A DNA stretch of 60,681 bases from Deltaproteobacteria bacterium (GCA_031285295.1 JAITWK010000044.1:1-60681); one strand, 5' to 3'. Shown: positions 22,708 to 32,186, counted from the first letter of the stretch. Made by a program: numbers and translations. The notes: generated by a model not told the origin, from the sequence alone.

Positions 22708-24375
22708 ATGAAGCTGGTTTTGAAAAAATACGCGGTACTGACCGCTCTGGTTCTCTGTATTTCCGCTTTTGCAGTGGGAGCCGCTGCTCCCGGCCAGGCC
22801 GCCGAGGCGAAAAAGACGTACATTGTGCTGCCTTTCAGCGTGAACGGCCCGGCGGACTACAAATATCTCGAAAATTCAATTCCGGGCATGTTTTCATCGC
22901 GCCTGTTCTGGTCCGGGAATTATGAGACTTCCGCCAATGAATCCCGGCTGCCGAAAACCCCGCCCGCCAACGAGGCCGAAGTTAAAAAGGCCATGGAAAC
23001 AGCCGGTGCCGATTACGCCATTTGGGGCAGCCTGGTGATTGTTGGCGAGGAATGCAGTCTGGATGTGAGCGTGATTGACCGCAACGGGCAAAAATGGCCC
23101 AATTCGCGGCAAATTAAGGTTGCGCAGATGATTCCGGCTTTGACCGCGCTGTGCGACAATATCAGCGCCGACGTTTTCAAGCGTCCCGGCGCTGTTGGAG
23201 CTGTTGCCGCGCCTTCCAGGCCGCAAACCGGCCAGCAGCCTATGAACCCGGATATGGTGGGCAGCAGCGGCAGCCAGCTTAACCCCTCCATCCGTTACTC
23301 CGGCGGCAGCTCAAGCGACCAAACCCGGCTGCGCTCCCAGCAGCTTGATTATACCGGACGCGGCATGGAAGTTTGCGACCTGGACGGTGACGGCCTCAAC
23401 GAAGTGGTCATCTGCGACGAATACAACCTTTATGTTTACAAGCATGAGAACAATCGCCTGCGCCCGCTGGCCAGCACTCAGGTCAGCCTTACCCAGAGCA
23501 TTGTGGCTGTGCGCAGCTTTGATTTTTCCAGATCCGGCAAACGGCATATCATTTTGACTTCCTATGACGCGGATTTCATGCCCAGATCGCGCATTTTCAG
23601 CTTTGACGGCAAGAATCTCAATCTGGAAATGGAGAACGTCCGCTACTACCTCAGTGTGATCAAAGATTTGAACAGCGGACGGGAAATGCTGATTGGGCAG
23701 CAGGGCGACAAATATGTGATGTTCAAGAAAGGCGCCATTTATGAAATGATCCGCAACGGCAACGAATTGGTGCCGGGTGATCGCCAGATACTGCCCGAAG
23801 AATTCAACGTCTATAGCTTCGTTTACCTGCCTGCCGGACGTGCTATTGATAACGAAGCCAAGATTGTGAGCATTTCTATTCTGGAAAAAATGAAGGTCTG
23901 GACCCTTGGCGGCGGCCTGCTTTCGGTAAGCGCGGAAGATTACGCCGGATCCCAGGTGCCTTTGCAGCGTAGCGAAGCCATGCCGGGCATGGGTGAAGAA
24001 TATGGGCCGGATCAGATTAAAAGCCATTACTACCCGCCGATTCGCATGTTGCCGGTGGATTTGAACCGGGATGGGGATTACGAAATTATTTCCACCCGGG
24101 CCATCACCATGGCCGGACTGGTCTTTAACCGCAACCGCTCCTTTTTGCAGGGCGAAATTGATGGTCTGTACTGGGATGGCACGGGCATGGCCTCGCAATG
24201 GCGTACCCGTACCCTGCAGGGCGGCCTGGTTGATATCGCTCTGGCCGACCTCAACAACGACGGAAGCACGGAACTTATTGTCTGCATTAACACCGGCAAC
24301 CCGATGACCAAGAGAAAAACTGCCATTATTGGCTATACCTTGAATCTGGATACCGATGAATTTTTGAAAGAATAA
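22708..24375 (+). CDS. Exported VCBS/FG-GAP-like repeat protein
   Basis: 555 residues with a clear Sec signal peptide (MKLVLKKYAV then a hydrophobic stretch to APGQAAEA). Residues 30-160 resemble a TolB-N/CsgG-like domain (IVLPFSVNGP, GADYAIWGSLV). The rest has several VCBS/FG-GAP-type calcium-loop repeats (DLDGDGLNEVVICD, DLNRDGDYEIIS, DLNNDGSTELIV), typical of beta-propeller surface or periplasmic proteins. Start: ATG preceded by GGAG; an in-frame GTG lies two codons upstream. Followed 4 bp later by the pseudouridine synthase. Confidence 0.75.
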   Translation: MKLVLKKYAVLTALVLCISAFAVGAAAPGQAAEAKKTYIVLPFSVNGPADYKYLENSIPGMFSSRLFWSGNYETSANESRLPKTPPANEAEVKKAMETAGADYAIWGSLVIVGEECSLDVSVIDRNGQKWPNSRQIKVAQMIPALTALCDNISADVFKRPGAVGAVAAPSRPQTGQQPMNPDMVGSSGSQLNPSIRYSGGSSSDQTRLRSQQLDYTGRGMEVCDLDGDGLNEVVICDEYNLYVYKHENNRLRPLASTQVSLTQSIVAVRSFDFSRSGKRHIILTSYDADFMPRSRIFSFDGKNLNLEMENVRYYLSVIKDLNSGREMLIGQQGDKYVMFKKGAIYEMIRNGNELVPGDRQILPEEFNVYSFVYLPAGRAIDNEAKIVSISILEKMKVWTLGGGLLSVSAEDYAGSQVPLQRSEAMPGMGEEYGPDQIKSHYYPPIRMLPVDLNRDGDYEIISTRAITMAGLVFNRNRSFLQGEIDGLYWDGTGMASQWRTRTLQGGLVDIALADLNNDGSTELIVCINTGNPMTKRKTAIIGYTLNLDTDEFLKE

Positions 24376-24379
24376 TTTT

Positions 24380-25489
24380 TTGAACAAACATATCATTAAT
24401 GAGGCCGAGGCAGGTGTACGGGTGCTGCGTTTTCTGGAACGCAGACTCAGCCTGCCCCGGCCTTTGCTTTATCGCTGGCTGCGCAGCGGTCAGGTGCGCG
24501 TGAATAAAGGCCGGGTGAAGGCGGATTACCTGCTTTGCGTGGGCGACGAGTTGCGTCTGCCGCCGCAAGCCGCTGCGGTACCGCCGAGCTTGCCTGCCGC
24601 CTCCGGCAACGCGCCGGTTCCACAGGATCTTGGCCCCGGCTTGCGCCTGGTTCAGGCCGACAAGCATGTGTTGCTGCTTTGCAAGGATTCCGGCCTGCCG
24701 GTGCAGCCGGGCAGCGGGCATACGGATAGCGTCAGTCAGCGGCTAAAGCTTTTTGCCGGACCTTTAGAAGCTGGAGCGCCAGCTTTTACCGAAGCTGGTG
24801 AAAACTCTCTCAGGGCGGGTACAGGCGCGTTTGCGCCAATCCCGGCGCATCGTCTGGATAAGCAAAGCAGCGGCCTGATTGTTGCCGGGCGTACGCATAT
24901 AGCCCTGCGCCGCTTGCAGGAGCTTTTCAGCCAGAAATCCGGGACTGCCGATCACGCCAGCATGATTGCCGATTCGTCAAATGAGAATAAAGCCTTGCCG
25001 CAAGGAGATTTATCGCCCGTCATGCCTGCCATGCTGCCCATTGAACGGCGTTATCTGGTCTGGGTGGCGGGTGACTTCCGGCTTGCAGCCGGAATAGTAC
25101 TTGAGGATTATATTGGCCCGGAAACAGGCTCGGATGGCAGGGAGAGGATGGCGGTTGCCGAAGCCGGACAGGAAGGTGTAAAACAGGCGCGTGGCGTTTA
25201 CAGAATTCTGCGCTTTATGCCTGCTTCGCCCTGCGGCCCGGCCAGTTTGCTGGAAGTGGAACTTTTGACCGGACGCAAGCATCAGATTCGCGTGCAGTGC
25301 GCTTCGCGCGGGCATCCGGTTATTGGTGACCGGCGCTACAACGGGCCGTTTTTTGAACGCCTGCTGCTGCACGCCTATAAATTGACCCTGCCCGGCGGGG
25401 ATTTTATGGGCGAGAGCTTTGCCGCCGTGCATGGCCTTGCCCTGCCGGACTGGCCGGAACCGTTTAAAGTTGAAGAAGATGTTTTTTAA
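24380..25489 (+). CDS. RluA-family RNA pseudouridine synthase
   Basis: 369 residues: N-terminal S4 RNA-binding domain (LYRWLRSGQVRVNKGR), then the RluA catalytic motif HRLDKQSSGLIV with catalytic D160, and the C-terminal LLTGRKHQIRVQCASRGHPVIGD. Two Gly/Ala/Pro-rich inserts make it longer than RluC/RluD (about 320). TTG start with no good ribosome site, 4 bp after the upstream stop, so translation is probably coupled. The target uridine cannot be told from sequence. Confidence 0.87.
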   Translation: MNKHIINEAEAGVRVLRFLERRLSLPRPLLYRWLRSGQVRVNKGRVKADYLLCVGDELRLPPQAAAVPPSLPAASGNAPVPQDLGPGLRLVQADKHVLLLCKDSGLPVQPGSGHTDSVSQRLKLFAGPLEAGAPAFTEAGENSLRAGTGAFAPIPAHRLDKQSSGLIVAGRTHIALRRLQELFSQKSGTADHASMIADSSNENKALPQGDLSPVMPAMLPIERRYLVWVAGDFRLAAGIVLEDYIGPETGSDGRERMAVAEAGQEGVKQARGVYRILRFMPASPCGPASLLEVELLTGRKHQIRVQCASRGHPVIGDRRYNGPFFERLLLHAYKLTLPGGDFMGESFAAVHGLALPDWPEPFKVEEDVF

Positions 25490-25498
25490 AGGTGTATA

Positions 25499-26155
25499 AT
25501 GGAAAGTTTGACCCTCTGGTTTAATAACTTGATCGCTTTGCCGGACGGAGCCTGGCCGCTCTTCGCGGTACTTTGCCTGGCGGCTTATTTGCTGGGTTCC
25601 GTGCCTTTCGGCCTGGTTTTGGCAAAAGTTTTTTGCGGCATAGACCCGCGTAGCGCGGGCAGCGGAAATATAGGCGCTACCAATGTGGCCCGCCTTTGTG
25701 GTTTGCACTGGGGCGTTACCGCTCTTGTATGCGACGCCCTCAAGGGGCTGTTGCCCACGGCCCTGGCTCTGCACTGGCTGGGTTTGCCCTTTTATGCCAG
25801 TCTGGTCGGGCTTTGCGCCTTGCTCGGGCATTTGTTTTCCGTCTTTTTGCGCTTTAAGGGGGGCAAGGCTGTGGCTACCAGCGCCGGGGTATTTTTGCCC
25901 CTGTCGTTCTGGTCTTTGCTGATAGCCGGGGTGATTTGCCTGCTGGTGATCTGGCGTTCCGGCTTTGTCTCGTTGGGTTCGCTAACCCTGGCCGTTCTGC
26001 TGCCGCTCTGCCTGATTTTTTTCGGACGCTACGATTTGCTGCCGCTCGCTCTGGCCGTGCTGGTGCTGATTGTTGTCAAACACCGGGACAATATCGGACG
26101 GCTCCGGCGCGGCGAGGAAAAGAGTTTTTTGAAGAAGAAGAGTGCGGAATCGTAA
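25499..26155 (+). CDS. plsY: Acyl-phosphate:glycerol-3-phosphate acyltransferase
   Basis: Integral membrane enzyme that makes lysophosphatidate from acyl-phosphate. 218 residues with about five membrane helices and the three PlsY motifs: [23 protein letters not shown], and [14 protein letters not shown]; it ends in a lysine-rich tail. ATG 9 bp after the pseudouridine synthase stop, with AAGG upstream. Confidence 0.94.
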   Translation: MESLTLWFNNLIALPDGAWPLFAVLCLAAYLLGSVPFGLVLAKVFCGIDPRSAGSGNIGATNVARLCGLHWGVTALVCDALKGLLPTALALHWLGLPFYASLVGLCALLGHLFSVFLRFKGGKAVATSAGVFLPLSFWSLLIAGVICLLVIWRSGFVSLGSLTLAVLLPLCLIFFGRYDLLPLALAVLVLIVVKHRDNIGRLRRGEEKSFLKKKSAES

Positions 26156-26164
26156 ATTTTGAGA

Positions 26165-26229
26165 AGGTCTGGGGGAAATCATTTCCCCCAGCAAAGGGGC
26201 TTGGGGAGGCGGAGCCTCCCCGGAAAAGT
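26165..26229 (+). repeat. Intergenic repeat R1 (copy c, complete)
   Basis: Complete two-hairpin form: GGTCTGGGGGAAAT-CATTTCCCCCAG, then GGGGAGGC-GGA-GCCTCCCC followed by CGGAAAA. Sits between the convergent 3' ends of plsY and prfC, where it may act as a terminator or transcript-stabilising structure. It lacks a strong T run. Confidence 0.8.
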
Positions 26230-26240
26230 CATAAAAAATC

Positions 26241-27923
26241 CTAACTAATCTCTCTGGTAGTCCTGAATTCAACCTTGGGATAGCGTTCCTGGGCCGATTC
26301 CAGCTTCCAGGGGCTGGGGGCCAGATAAGCCAGAGCGCCTTCGGCGTCCAGGGCGAGATCGTTGTTATAATAATCTTTGAAGTCGTCAAATTGCGCTTTG
26401 TCGTTGCCAATGACCCAGCGGGCGCAATGCGTGCTGGTTGCCTCATAACCGGCATCCACGCTGTATTCGTCGGCCAGACGGGCGATGATCACTTCAAACT
26501 GCAATACGCCTACCGCTCCCAGAATATAATCGTTGTTGATCAGCGGGCGAAAAAGCTGCACGGCTCCTTCTTCGGCCAGTTGCTCCAGACCCTTTCTTAA
26601 TTGCTTGTTCTTGAGCGGATCGCGCAGGCGTACCCGGCGGAAGTGCTCGGGAGCGAAACTGGGGATGCCGGTGAATTTCAGGGGTGTTTTTTCCGTGAAA
26701 GTATCACCAATTTTGATGGTTCCGTGGTTGGGCAGGCCGATGATGTCGCCCGGCCAGGCTTCTTCCACGCCGCTGCGGTCCTGAGCCATGAAAATGGTGG
26801 CGTTATTGAGGTTGAAGTCTTTGCCGGTTCGGTGATGGCGTACCTTCATTCCACGGCTGAAACAGCCGGAACAGACACGCAAAAAGGCCATGCGGTCGCG
26901 GTGCGCCTTGTCCATATTGGCTTGAATTTTGAAGATGACACCGGAAAATTCCGCTTCAGCGGGGTGTACCAGGCGTGTTGGCAAAGGATCTGCCGACTGT
27001 GCATTGTCCTGCGCTTTTTGCACCCCCGTCTGTCCGGCAGTAAGCGCCGTCAGCGAAGGATCAATGGCCGGACGCGGTTGCGGAGCCGGAGCCATGCGCA
27101 CGAAGGTATCCAGCAATTCCTGTACGCCGAAGTTATTGATGGCGCTGCCGAAAAATACCGGCGTTTGCTCGGCGGCCAGGTACTTTTCCAGGGAAAAAGG
27201 AGTACCGGCCATGAGCAGCAGTTCCAAGTCCTCGCGCAGTTTTACAGCCGCATCGCCCAGATATTCATCCAGTCTGGGGTCATCGCTGCCTTTCAGCACT
27301 ACCTTGTCCTCAACCCTGCGTCCGCCGTGCTGGGCGGAAAAGAGGCGCAGCTCATCGGTGCGCAAATCATAAACGCCTTTGAAGGACGACCCCATGCCCA
27401 CCGGCCAGGTAAGTGGCACGCAGGCAATGCCCAGATGATCCTCGATATCGGCCATTACTTCCAAGGGCGTGAGCCCTTCGCGGTCCAGCTTGTTGATGAA
27501 GGTCATAATCGGCGTGGAGCGCATCCGGCAGACATCCATAAGTTTTTTGGTCTGGGTCTCCACGCCTTTGGCCGAGTCGATAACCAGCAGAGCCGAATCG
27601 ACAGCGGTAAGCACCCGGTAAGTGTCTTCAGAAAAGTCCTGGTGGCCGGGGGTGTCCAGCAAATTGATTTCGCAATCGCCATAGCTGAAGTGCATGACTG
27701 AAGTGGTTACGGAAATGCCGCGTTCGCGCTCCATGGCCATCCAGTCGGAAGTGGCGTGGCGGGCGGCCTTGCGGGCCTTTACCGTACCAGCCATCTGAAT
27801 GGCGCCGCCAAAGAGCAGCAGTTTTTCGGTCAGGGTGGTTTTACCCGCGTCCGGGTGGCTGATAATGGCGAAAGTGCGGCGGCGGGCTATTTCTTTTTCC
27901 AACAGCTTTTGATCGCTGATCAT
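26241..27923 (-). CDS. prfC: Peptide chain release factor 3 (GTPase)
   Basis: RF3 removes RF1/RF2 from the ribosome after termination. G1 motif HPDAGKTT (23-30), the switch region TSVMHF, G3 DTPGHQDF, G4 NKLDRE; 560 residues. It is longer than E. coli RF3 (529) because of a Gln/Ala-rich insert between the G domain and domain II (about 295-320). The RF3-specific [19 protein letters not shown] start distinguishes it from EF-G. Confidence 0.95.
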   Translation of the reverse strand: MISDQKLLEKEIARRRTFAIISHPDAGKTTLTEKLLLFGGAIQMAGTVKARKAARHATSDWMAMERERGISVTTSVMHFSYGDCEINLLDTPGHQDFSEDTYRVLTAVDSALLVIDSAKGVETQTKKLMDVCRMRSTPIMTFINKLDREGLTPLEVMADIEDHLGIACVPLTWPVGMGSSFKGVYDLRTDELRLFSAQHGGRRVEDKVVLKGSDDPRLDEYLGDAAVKLREDLELLLMAGTPFSLEKYLAAEQTPVFFGSAINNFGVQELLDTFVRMAPAPQPRPAIDPSLTALTAGQTGVQKAQDNAQSADPLPTRLVHPAEAEFSGVIFKIQANMDKAHRDRMAFLRVCSGCFSRGMKVRHHRTGKDFNLNNATIFMAQDRSGVEEAWPGDIIGLPNHGTIKIGDTFTEKTPLKFTGIPSFAPEHFRRVRLRDPLKNKQLRKGLEQLAEEGAVQLFRPLINNDYILGAVGVLQFEVIIARLADEYSVDAGYEATSTHCARWVIGNDKAQFDDFKDYYNNDLALDAEGALAYLAPSPWKLESAQERYPKVEFRTTREIS

Positions 27924-28263
27924 GCTTGGCCTTCAGGTGTTGGTTTAGGTTTTTGTATTCGGAGGGACGGAAATACTTCAGGTAGAATGGAAATGCAAGC
28001 TGGCACAGAGCGCCTGATTTTGCTGTGGGGCTGCACCTCAAATACGGAAAAGCGATTTACGGACCGTCCGTAAATCGCTTTTTCCGAAAGCTGCTTGCAA
28101 AGGAAGATGTTTAGTATGTAGCAATTGGCGTGCCAAAAAGTATTTGGAAAATATTTAAATAAAAATCAATAAAATTCAAGATATTAAAATAAACAAATTA
28201 GAATTGTGCGGCTCAAAAGTGTCAAAAAAATTGTACGTCCCGGCCTACAGTCCATTTTCAGTA
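27924..28263. other. 340-bp gene-free gap
   Basis: Between the prfC start and the 3' end of the PFKFB-like gene. It contains the strong hairpin at 28045-28086. The right part (about 28130-28200) is very AT-rich. I found no open reading frame with support, no tRNA and no recognisable RNA motif. Confidence 0.6.
28045..28086 (-). terminator. Strong palindromic terminator
   Basis: Near-perfect inverted repeat of 19-20 nt arms (CGGAAAAGCGATTTACGGA / TCCGTAAATCGCTTTTTCCG) around CCG. Placed downstream of the PFKFB-like gene. Both strands carry a T run in the 3' arm, so it could stop transcription either way. Confidence 0.75.
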
Positions 28264-29487
28264 TCAAAAACTTGCGTCCGGGGTGAAGCTGACCAGCTCC
28301 AGAAGTTTTTTACGGTGCGTAGCCACAATGTGGAAATATTCGTTTTGCGGCACGTAAATATAGGGGACCGCCCCGCTGCGCCGGTACATGAACAGGGAGA
28401 GGATCATCCGGTTGATGGCCTGGTGTCCGATAATGATTGTGCCCGGAGCCGCCCCGGAAATGAACAGGGCTTTGCGAAAACCCCGGCTGACCCGGTCGCG
28501 CAGGGTGACATAGCCTTCGCCGTCCGGATAGACATAGGTGTATTTGTTGTCGGAGCGGGCAGCGTATTCTTCGGGCATGGCGCGGCGGATTTCTTCGTAG
28601 CTCATGCCATCGCAAACACCGGCGCTGATTTCGTCAAATTCCGGCAGGGCGATCATGATGCTGTCCGGGTGATCCTTCAGCAGCGGCGCGGCGGTCATGG
28701 CCGAGCGCAGGCGCGTGGAGGTGAAGATAAAGGGTATGCTGATCTCGCGGAAGTGATCGGCCAGGGCTTGCGCCTGCTTTTGCCCGCGCGGGGTCAGAGG
28801 GGCGTTGCCGCCAATACGGCGCTGTATGTTGAATTCGCTCTCGCTGTGCCGGACCAGGAAGAGATTGCGAATCCAGTCCGAAATGAGGATATCGCGTATT
28901 TGCAGATAAAAGGGGACATCAGAGCAGGCGCACTCGTCCACAATACGGTTATCCAGGGTTTCCACACGCACAAAGCAGCGTTCTTCGCCCAGGGGGACAA
29001 AGATTTGCTCGTAATATTCAATGCGCTGCCTGAAGCTGCGTATCGCCTCATCCAGACTCAGATGGGAAAACTCGGAGAGCTTGGCCTTGCGCCGGATGCT
29101 GGTTTCCAGCAGCTCAGGGTCGTTGTTGATGCACTCTATATAAAGCAGCGGCGCATCGTTAAGCAGCTCTTCCAGACGCTGCCGTCTGGCGCGGCTGCCA
29201 TTGGTGGCGTCCAGAATGGCCACCTGGCCTCCCTGATCCAGAAACTCCCTGGCCAGTTGCATGTTCTTTTCCGCTATCAGCTCACGCCTCTGGCGCCCCA
29301 GTTCGTTTTCCGGGGAGTAAAACTCGGGAGCGGCCGATCTTGCGCCAAGCTCGGCCCGGCGCAGGTCGCCATTATTAAAGACTTTTACCCGCAACCCGTC
29401 GGCGCTCAGGCCTTCCAGCAGACGCTCGGCCATCAGGGATTTGCCCCTGGCTGGCAGCCCCACCAGGGCGATGTAGAGTTTAGCCAT
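28264..29487 (-). CDS. 6-phosphofructo-2-kinase/fructose-2,6-bisphosphatase-like bifunctional protein
   Basis: 407 residues with the layout of eukaryotic PFKFB. The N-terminal P-loop kinase starts with ALVGLPARGKS (G10-S17), followed by FNNGDLRR and a DATNGSRARR segment. The C-terminal histidine phosphatase has LVRHSESEFN (H214) and RIGGNAPLTPRG, then STRLRSA, a D/E-I-S-A-G-V-C-D-G acid motif and IIIGHQ. The usual RHG is RHS here. Start at 29487 because GGCGGG precedes it; the frame upstream runs into repeat R2. Whether it makes fructose-2,6-bisphosphate or acts on another substrate is open. Confidence 0.85.
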   Translation of the reverse strand: MAKLYIALVGLPARGKSLMAERLLEGLSADGLRVKVFNNGDLRRAELGARSAAPEFYSPENELGRQRRELIAEKNMQLAREFLDQGGQVAILDATNGSRARRQRLEELLNDAPLLYIECINNDPELLETSIRRKAKLSEFSHLSLDEAIRSFRQRIEYYEQIFVPLGEERCFVRVETLDNRIVDECACSDVPFYLQIRDILISDWIRNLFLVRHSESEFNIQRRIGGNAPLTPRGQKQAQALADHFREISIPFIFTSTRLRSAMTAAPLLKDHPDSIMIALPEFDEISAGVCDGMSYEEIRRAMPEEYAARSDNKYTYVYPDGEGYVTLRDRVSRGFRKALFISGAAPGTIIIGHQAINRMILSLFMYRRSGAVPYIYVPQNEYFHIVATHRKKLLELVSFTPDASF

Positions 29488-29512
29488 AAACCCGCCTTTA
29501 TGGTAGCGCCTC

Positions 29513-29688
29513 ATTTTGCCGTGATGCTGCGTCAGATATCGTTTTTGCCTCCTGTCGAGTACGAGAAGAGCTGATTCGCCACAATCCTGTGGCTCACCCC
29601 TTCGGGGCACCTTCGGCGTCCAATTTCGCTTTCCTACGAAATTGTCACTCCAGTCGGCAAAAACTCATCTTCCTTGCCTGACGGCAAA
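29513..29688 (+). repeat. Dispersed intergenic repeat R2 (copy B, long form)
   Basis: Same two outer blocks as 2345-2447, but with a 75-bp central segment (29571-29645) absent from copy A. That segment is made of small hairpins: CCACAATCCTGTGG, CCCCTTCGGGG and CAATTTCG-CTTTCCTA-CGAAATTG. Like copies A and C it is next to a gene end or start, here just upstream of the PFKFB-like gene. Confidence 0.8.
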
Positions 29689-29836
29689 AGCAGGCACTAC
29701 CAGGTTAGCTCAAATCGAGAAATTACACAGCGCTCTCAGACCACAGACTACCCCACACCGCGGGATAATGCAAAGCCGGAGGCGGGATTATTCAGACTGT
29801 AAGGTGAATAAGGCCACTGGCTTGGCTTAGTAGTCA

Positions 29837-29964
29837 TGCGGCGATTAATGTGCCTATTCACCGCATATTTTGCGGTGATTACGGTACTTATTCACCGCAG
29901 GTTTTGCGGAGAATATTGCCTATGCGGTGAAAGTTTGGTATATTCGCCGCAAAAGGTGCGGTGA
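29837..29964 (+). repeat. 34-bp-period repeat/operator array upstream of the Fic gene
   Basis: Copies of TGCGGTGA or a close variant start at 29837, 29871, 29905, 29923 and 29957. Three are right arms of inverted repeats of form TCACCGCA-N5-TGCGGTGA (29858-29878, 29892-29912, 29944-29964). Spacings are 34, 34, 18 and 34 bp. The array spans the -35/-10 region, and the last inverted repeat covers the ribosome site just before the ATG. This looks like a multi-site operator for autoregulation, possibly by the Fic protein's own C-terminal winged helix. Confidence 0.75.
29916..29944 (+). promoter_or_regulatory. Sigma70-like promoter of the Fic gene
   Basis: TTGCCT (29916-29921), 17-bp spacer, TATATT (29939-29944). 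The spacer contains one TGCGGTGA half-site and the -10 box abuts the last inverted repeat, so repressor binding would block RNA polymerase. Confidence 0.6.
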
Positions 29965-29966
29965 TT

Positions 29967-31109
29967 ATGCAATATATTCACGAATACCCGGCATGGCCGA
30001 ATTTTTATTGGAATATGGACAGACTGGCTGGTCAGCTTGCCGTGGTACGGCATAAGCAGGGCTTGCTCCTGGGGCGAATGAATTCGCTGGGCTTTGCTGT
30101 CCGCGCCGAGGCTGGTTTGGCGACTCTTACTTTTGATGTGGTGAAATCCAGCGCCATTGAAGGGGAAAAGCTGGACATGGCCCAAGTACGCTCCTCGCTG
30201 GCCCGCAAGCTTGGCATCGACATTGGCGGACTCGCGCCTGTCAACCGGCATGTGGAAGGCATTGTCGAAATGATGCTGGATGCCACGCAAAACTATACAA
30301 AACCGCTGACAGCGGAACGTTTGTTCGGTTGGCATGCCGCGCTGTTCCCGACAGGCTATGATTCTATTAGGCGCATCACCGTTGGCGCGTGGCGCACGCC
30401 GGAAGCCGGTCCCATGCAGGTTGTTTCCGGTCATATCGGGCACGAGAAAGTGCATTTTGAAGCTCCGGCGGCGGAGCGGCTTGTTCAGGAAATGTCCCGC
30501 TTTCTGGGTTGGTTTAATTCGCCGCTTGAGCTTGATCCGGTGCTTAAGGCCGGAATCGCACAGCTTTGGTTTGTAACCATACATCCTTTTGAGGATGGCA
30601 ATGGGCGCATTGCCCGTGCCATTGCCGATTGCGCGCTGGCGCGGGCGGATGATTGCCCGCAGCGCTTCTACAGCATGTCCGGCAGAATTGAGCGGGAACG
30701 TAAAGAATATTACGATATTCTGGAACAAACCCAGAAAGGCGATTTGGATATTACTTCCTGGCTGGAATGGTTTTTAGGCTGTCTTGACCGCGCTATTGAC
30801 GGCGCGGACGAAACCCTGGCTGCCGTGTTCCGCAAGGCCAACGTTTGGCAATACGCCAATCAGTTCCAGCTTAATGAGCGCCAGCGCGGCGTGATCAATC
30901 GCCTGCTGGATGGATTTGAAGGCAAGCTGACCAGCGGCAAATACGCCAAGCTGGCAAAATGCTCGGCTGACACAGCCCTGCGGGACATTAGGGAACTGGT
31001 CGGCTTTGGTATTCTGCGCCAAAACGCCGCTGGCGGGCGCAGCACCAGCTATGAGTTGGCGGAAGCGGAAGGTGATATCCACCCTTTCAGTGAGCGAAAA
31101 GAGTATTAA
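29967..31109 (+). CDS. Fic-family protein (probable AMPylase) with DUF4172 and winged helix
   Basis: 380 residues. The N-terminal DUF4172-like segment contains YIHEYPAWPNFYW. The class II inhibitory helix motif S61-x3-E65-G66 (SSAIEG) should clamp the active site. The Fic motif HPFEDGNGRIAR (206-217, catalytic H206) is intact, so nucleotide transfer, usually AMP, to a target hydroxyl is expected. The C-terminal helices (GKYAKLAKCSADTALRDI) look like a winged helix. ATG chosen over GTG at 29961 because AAGGTG sits 8 bases before it. Self-regulation is inferred from the operator array. Confidence 0.88.
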   Translation: MQYIHEYPAWPNFYWNMDRLAGQLAVVRHKQGLLLGRMNSLGFAVRAEAGLATLTFDVVKSSAIEGEKLDMAQVRSSLARKLGIDIGGLAPVNRHVEGIVEMMLDATQNYTKPLTAERLFGWHAALFPTGYDSIRRITVGAWRTPEAGPMQVVSGHIGHEKVHFEAPAAERLVQEMSRFLGWFNSPLELDPVLKAGIAQLWFVTIHPFEDGNGRIARAIADCALARADDCPQRFYSMSGRIERERKEYYDILEQTQKGDLDITSWLEWFLGCLDRAIDGADETLAAVFRKANVWQYANQFQLNERQRGVINRLLDGFEGKLTSGKYAKLAKCSADTALRDIRELVGFGILRQNAAGGRSTSYELAEAEGDIHPFSERKEY

Positions 31110-31196
31110 GGAAGGCAGGGTATACTGGCAAAATGATTTTAGTTTAGCTATGAATTGATATATTTATTATCAATATCGCGCTGTTGAGTCACTCAG

Positions 31197-32186
31197 TTAC
31201 TCAACGGGCGGCATCGAATTTTCAAATTTTGGCAGTTCTTCTGAGTCTGCATTTATGGGCAGAAAAAGTTGCCTAGTGGCACGGATATGATCTAAAATCT
31301 GGAGAGCTTCATATTCAGTTTTCAGCCCATCGCTTGTACTTATGGCTTTCGTGGATAAAAGCACCTTAAGCATGTCGCCTTTAGCAAAATCTATTTTCCC
31401 TTCAGCAACTCTCACTAAAAAATTAGGGTCGCTGATTTTTACGCTTAAAGTAGCACTGCCGTCAGAAAGTCGCCATTTATTATCTTCTTTGAAACTGAGT
31501 GAGATTATAGCCAGAACTCGTTCTGCTTTGCTTTCGCTGACAGGAACATCCACCTGTTGTGCGGCAGCGATGGAAAAAAAAGCTTCTTCTGTTTTGCTTA
31601 TGACTGGATTGAAAGTATCTTCATGTTTGAGAGAGAGTGAGTCTATGCCTTCGCGACGCAAAGGTTCAACCGTTTTATCCGCAGCGATACGCACGAATTT
31701 ATCCGCATAAAGATCGGCTAGTTCTGGTGAAACTTCTATTTTTTCCTGTAAGCCAACCTCACTGTCAAATTCCATAGAAATATTACCGTTTTCCAAGCGC
31801 CTAGTTATTTTAGGGTTTTTTCCTCGCATTTTTTTGATGAGTTTGAAAAGCGACCAACCGCCAACAGCGACCATAGGAATTGGGGCAAAGCCCAACAAAT
31901 TCAAAATTTCCAGAGCATCGCGCGTTTCACTTCCCGGTTTGAGCAAGTCCAAAACCATGGAGCTTAAGCTCTGCGTTATTTCCAAGGAGATCCCGAAGCA
32001 TCCAGGTTGGAAAGCCTTTACAGTGACGCGCACCGTGGCTTTATCTCCATTAAGAACTCGGTTAGCCTGTTCCAACATGTCACCGAGAGCTAGCAAGGCA
32101 GGAGCAAGATCGCGTACATCCATACGGCTGTCACGCAAGGCTTCACCTTCATAATAAACAGTAAATTCGGTATGATTGGTTGGCAT
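31197..32186 (-). CDS. Unknown protein with one membrane segment, next to Fic
   Basis: Not assigned to a named family. With the ATG at 32186 it has 329 residues; an in-frame ATG at 32198 and an open frame to 32264 exist and the start is unsure. The N-terminal region looks alpha/beta (EFTVYYEGEALRDSRMDVRDL); a hydrophobic segment near residues 105-130 (LNLLGFAPIPMVAVGGWSLF) probably crosses the membrane or is buried; the C-terminal half is beta-rich. Convergent with the Fic gene; a 7-bp stem GTTGAGT/ACTCAAC lies at its stop. Probably accessory. Confidence 0.6.
   Translation of the reverse strand: MPTNHTEFTVYYEGEALRDSRMDVRDLAPALLALGDMLEQANRVLNGDKATVRVTVKAFQPGCFGISLEITQSLSSMVLDLLKPGSETRDALEILNLLGFAPIPMVAVGGWSLFKLIKKMRGKNPKITRRLENGNISMEFDSEVGLQEKIEVSPELADLYADKFVRIAADKTVEPLRREGIDSLSLKHEDTFNPVISKTEEAFFSIAAAQQVDVPVSESKAERVLAIISLSFKEDNKWRLSDGSATLSVKISDPNFLVRVAEGKIDFAKGDMLKVLLSTKAISTSDGLKTEYEALQILDHIRATRQLFLPINADSEELPKFENSMPPVE

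Larger units (their letters stand above)
29488..29966. other. 479-bp gene-free region: repeat R2 and Fic operator array
   Basis: Left part is repeat R2 copy B (29513-29688). The middle (29690-29835) holds no ORF or RNA motif I can recognise. The right part carries the 34-bp-period repeat array and promoter of the Fic gene. Confidence 0.6.

Noticed and set aside
28204..29574. 456-codon open frame on the + strand
   Set aside because: Antisense to the PFKFB-like gene; its 3' end simply reads into repeat R2.
29837..29964. CRISPR array
   Set aside because: Repeats are short inverted-repeat arms with 34-bp and 18-bp steps and no unique spacers; no cas genes. It fits an operator array.
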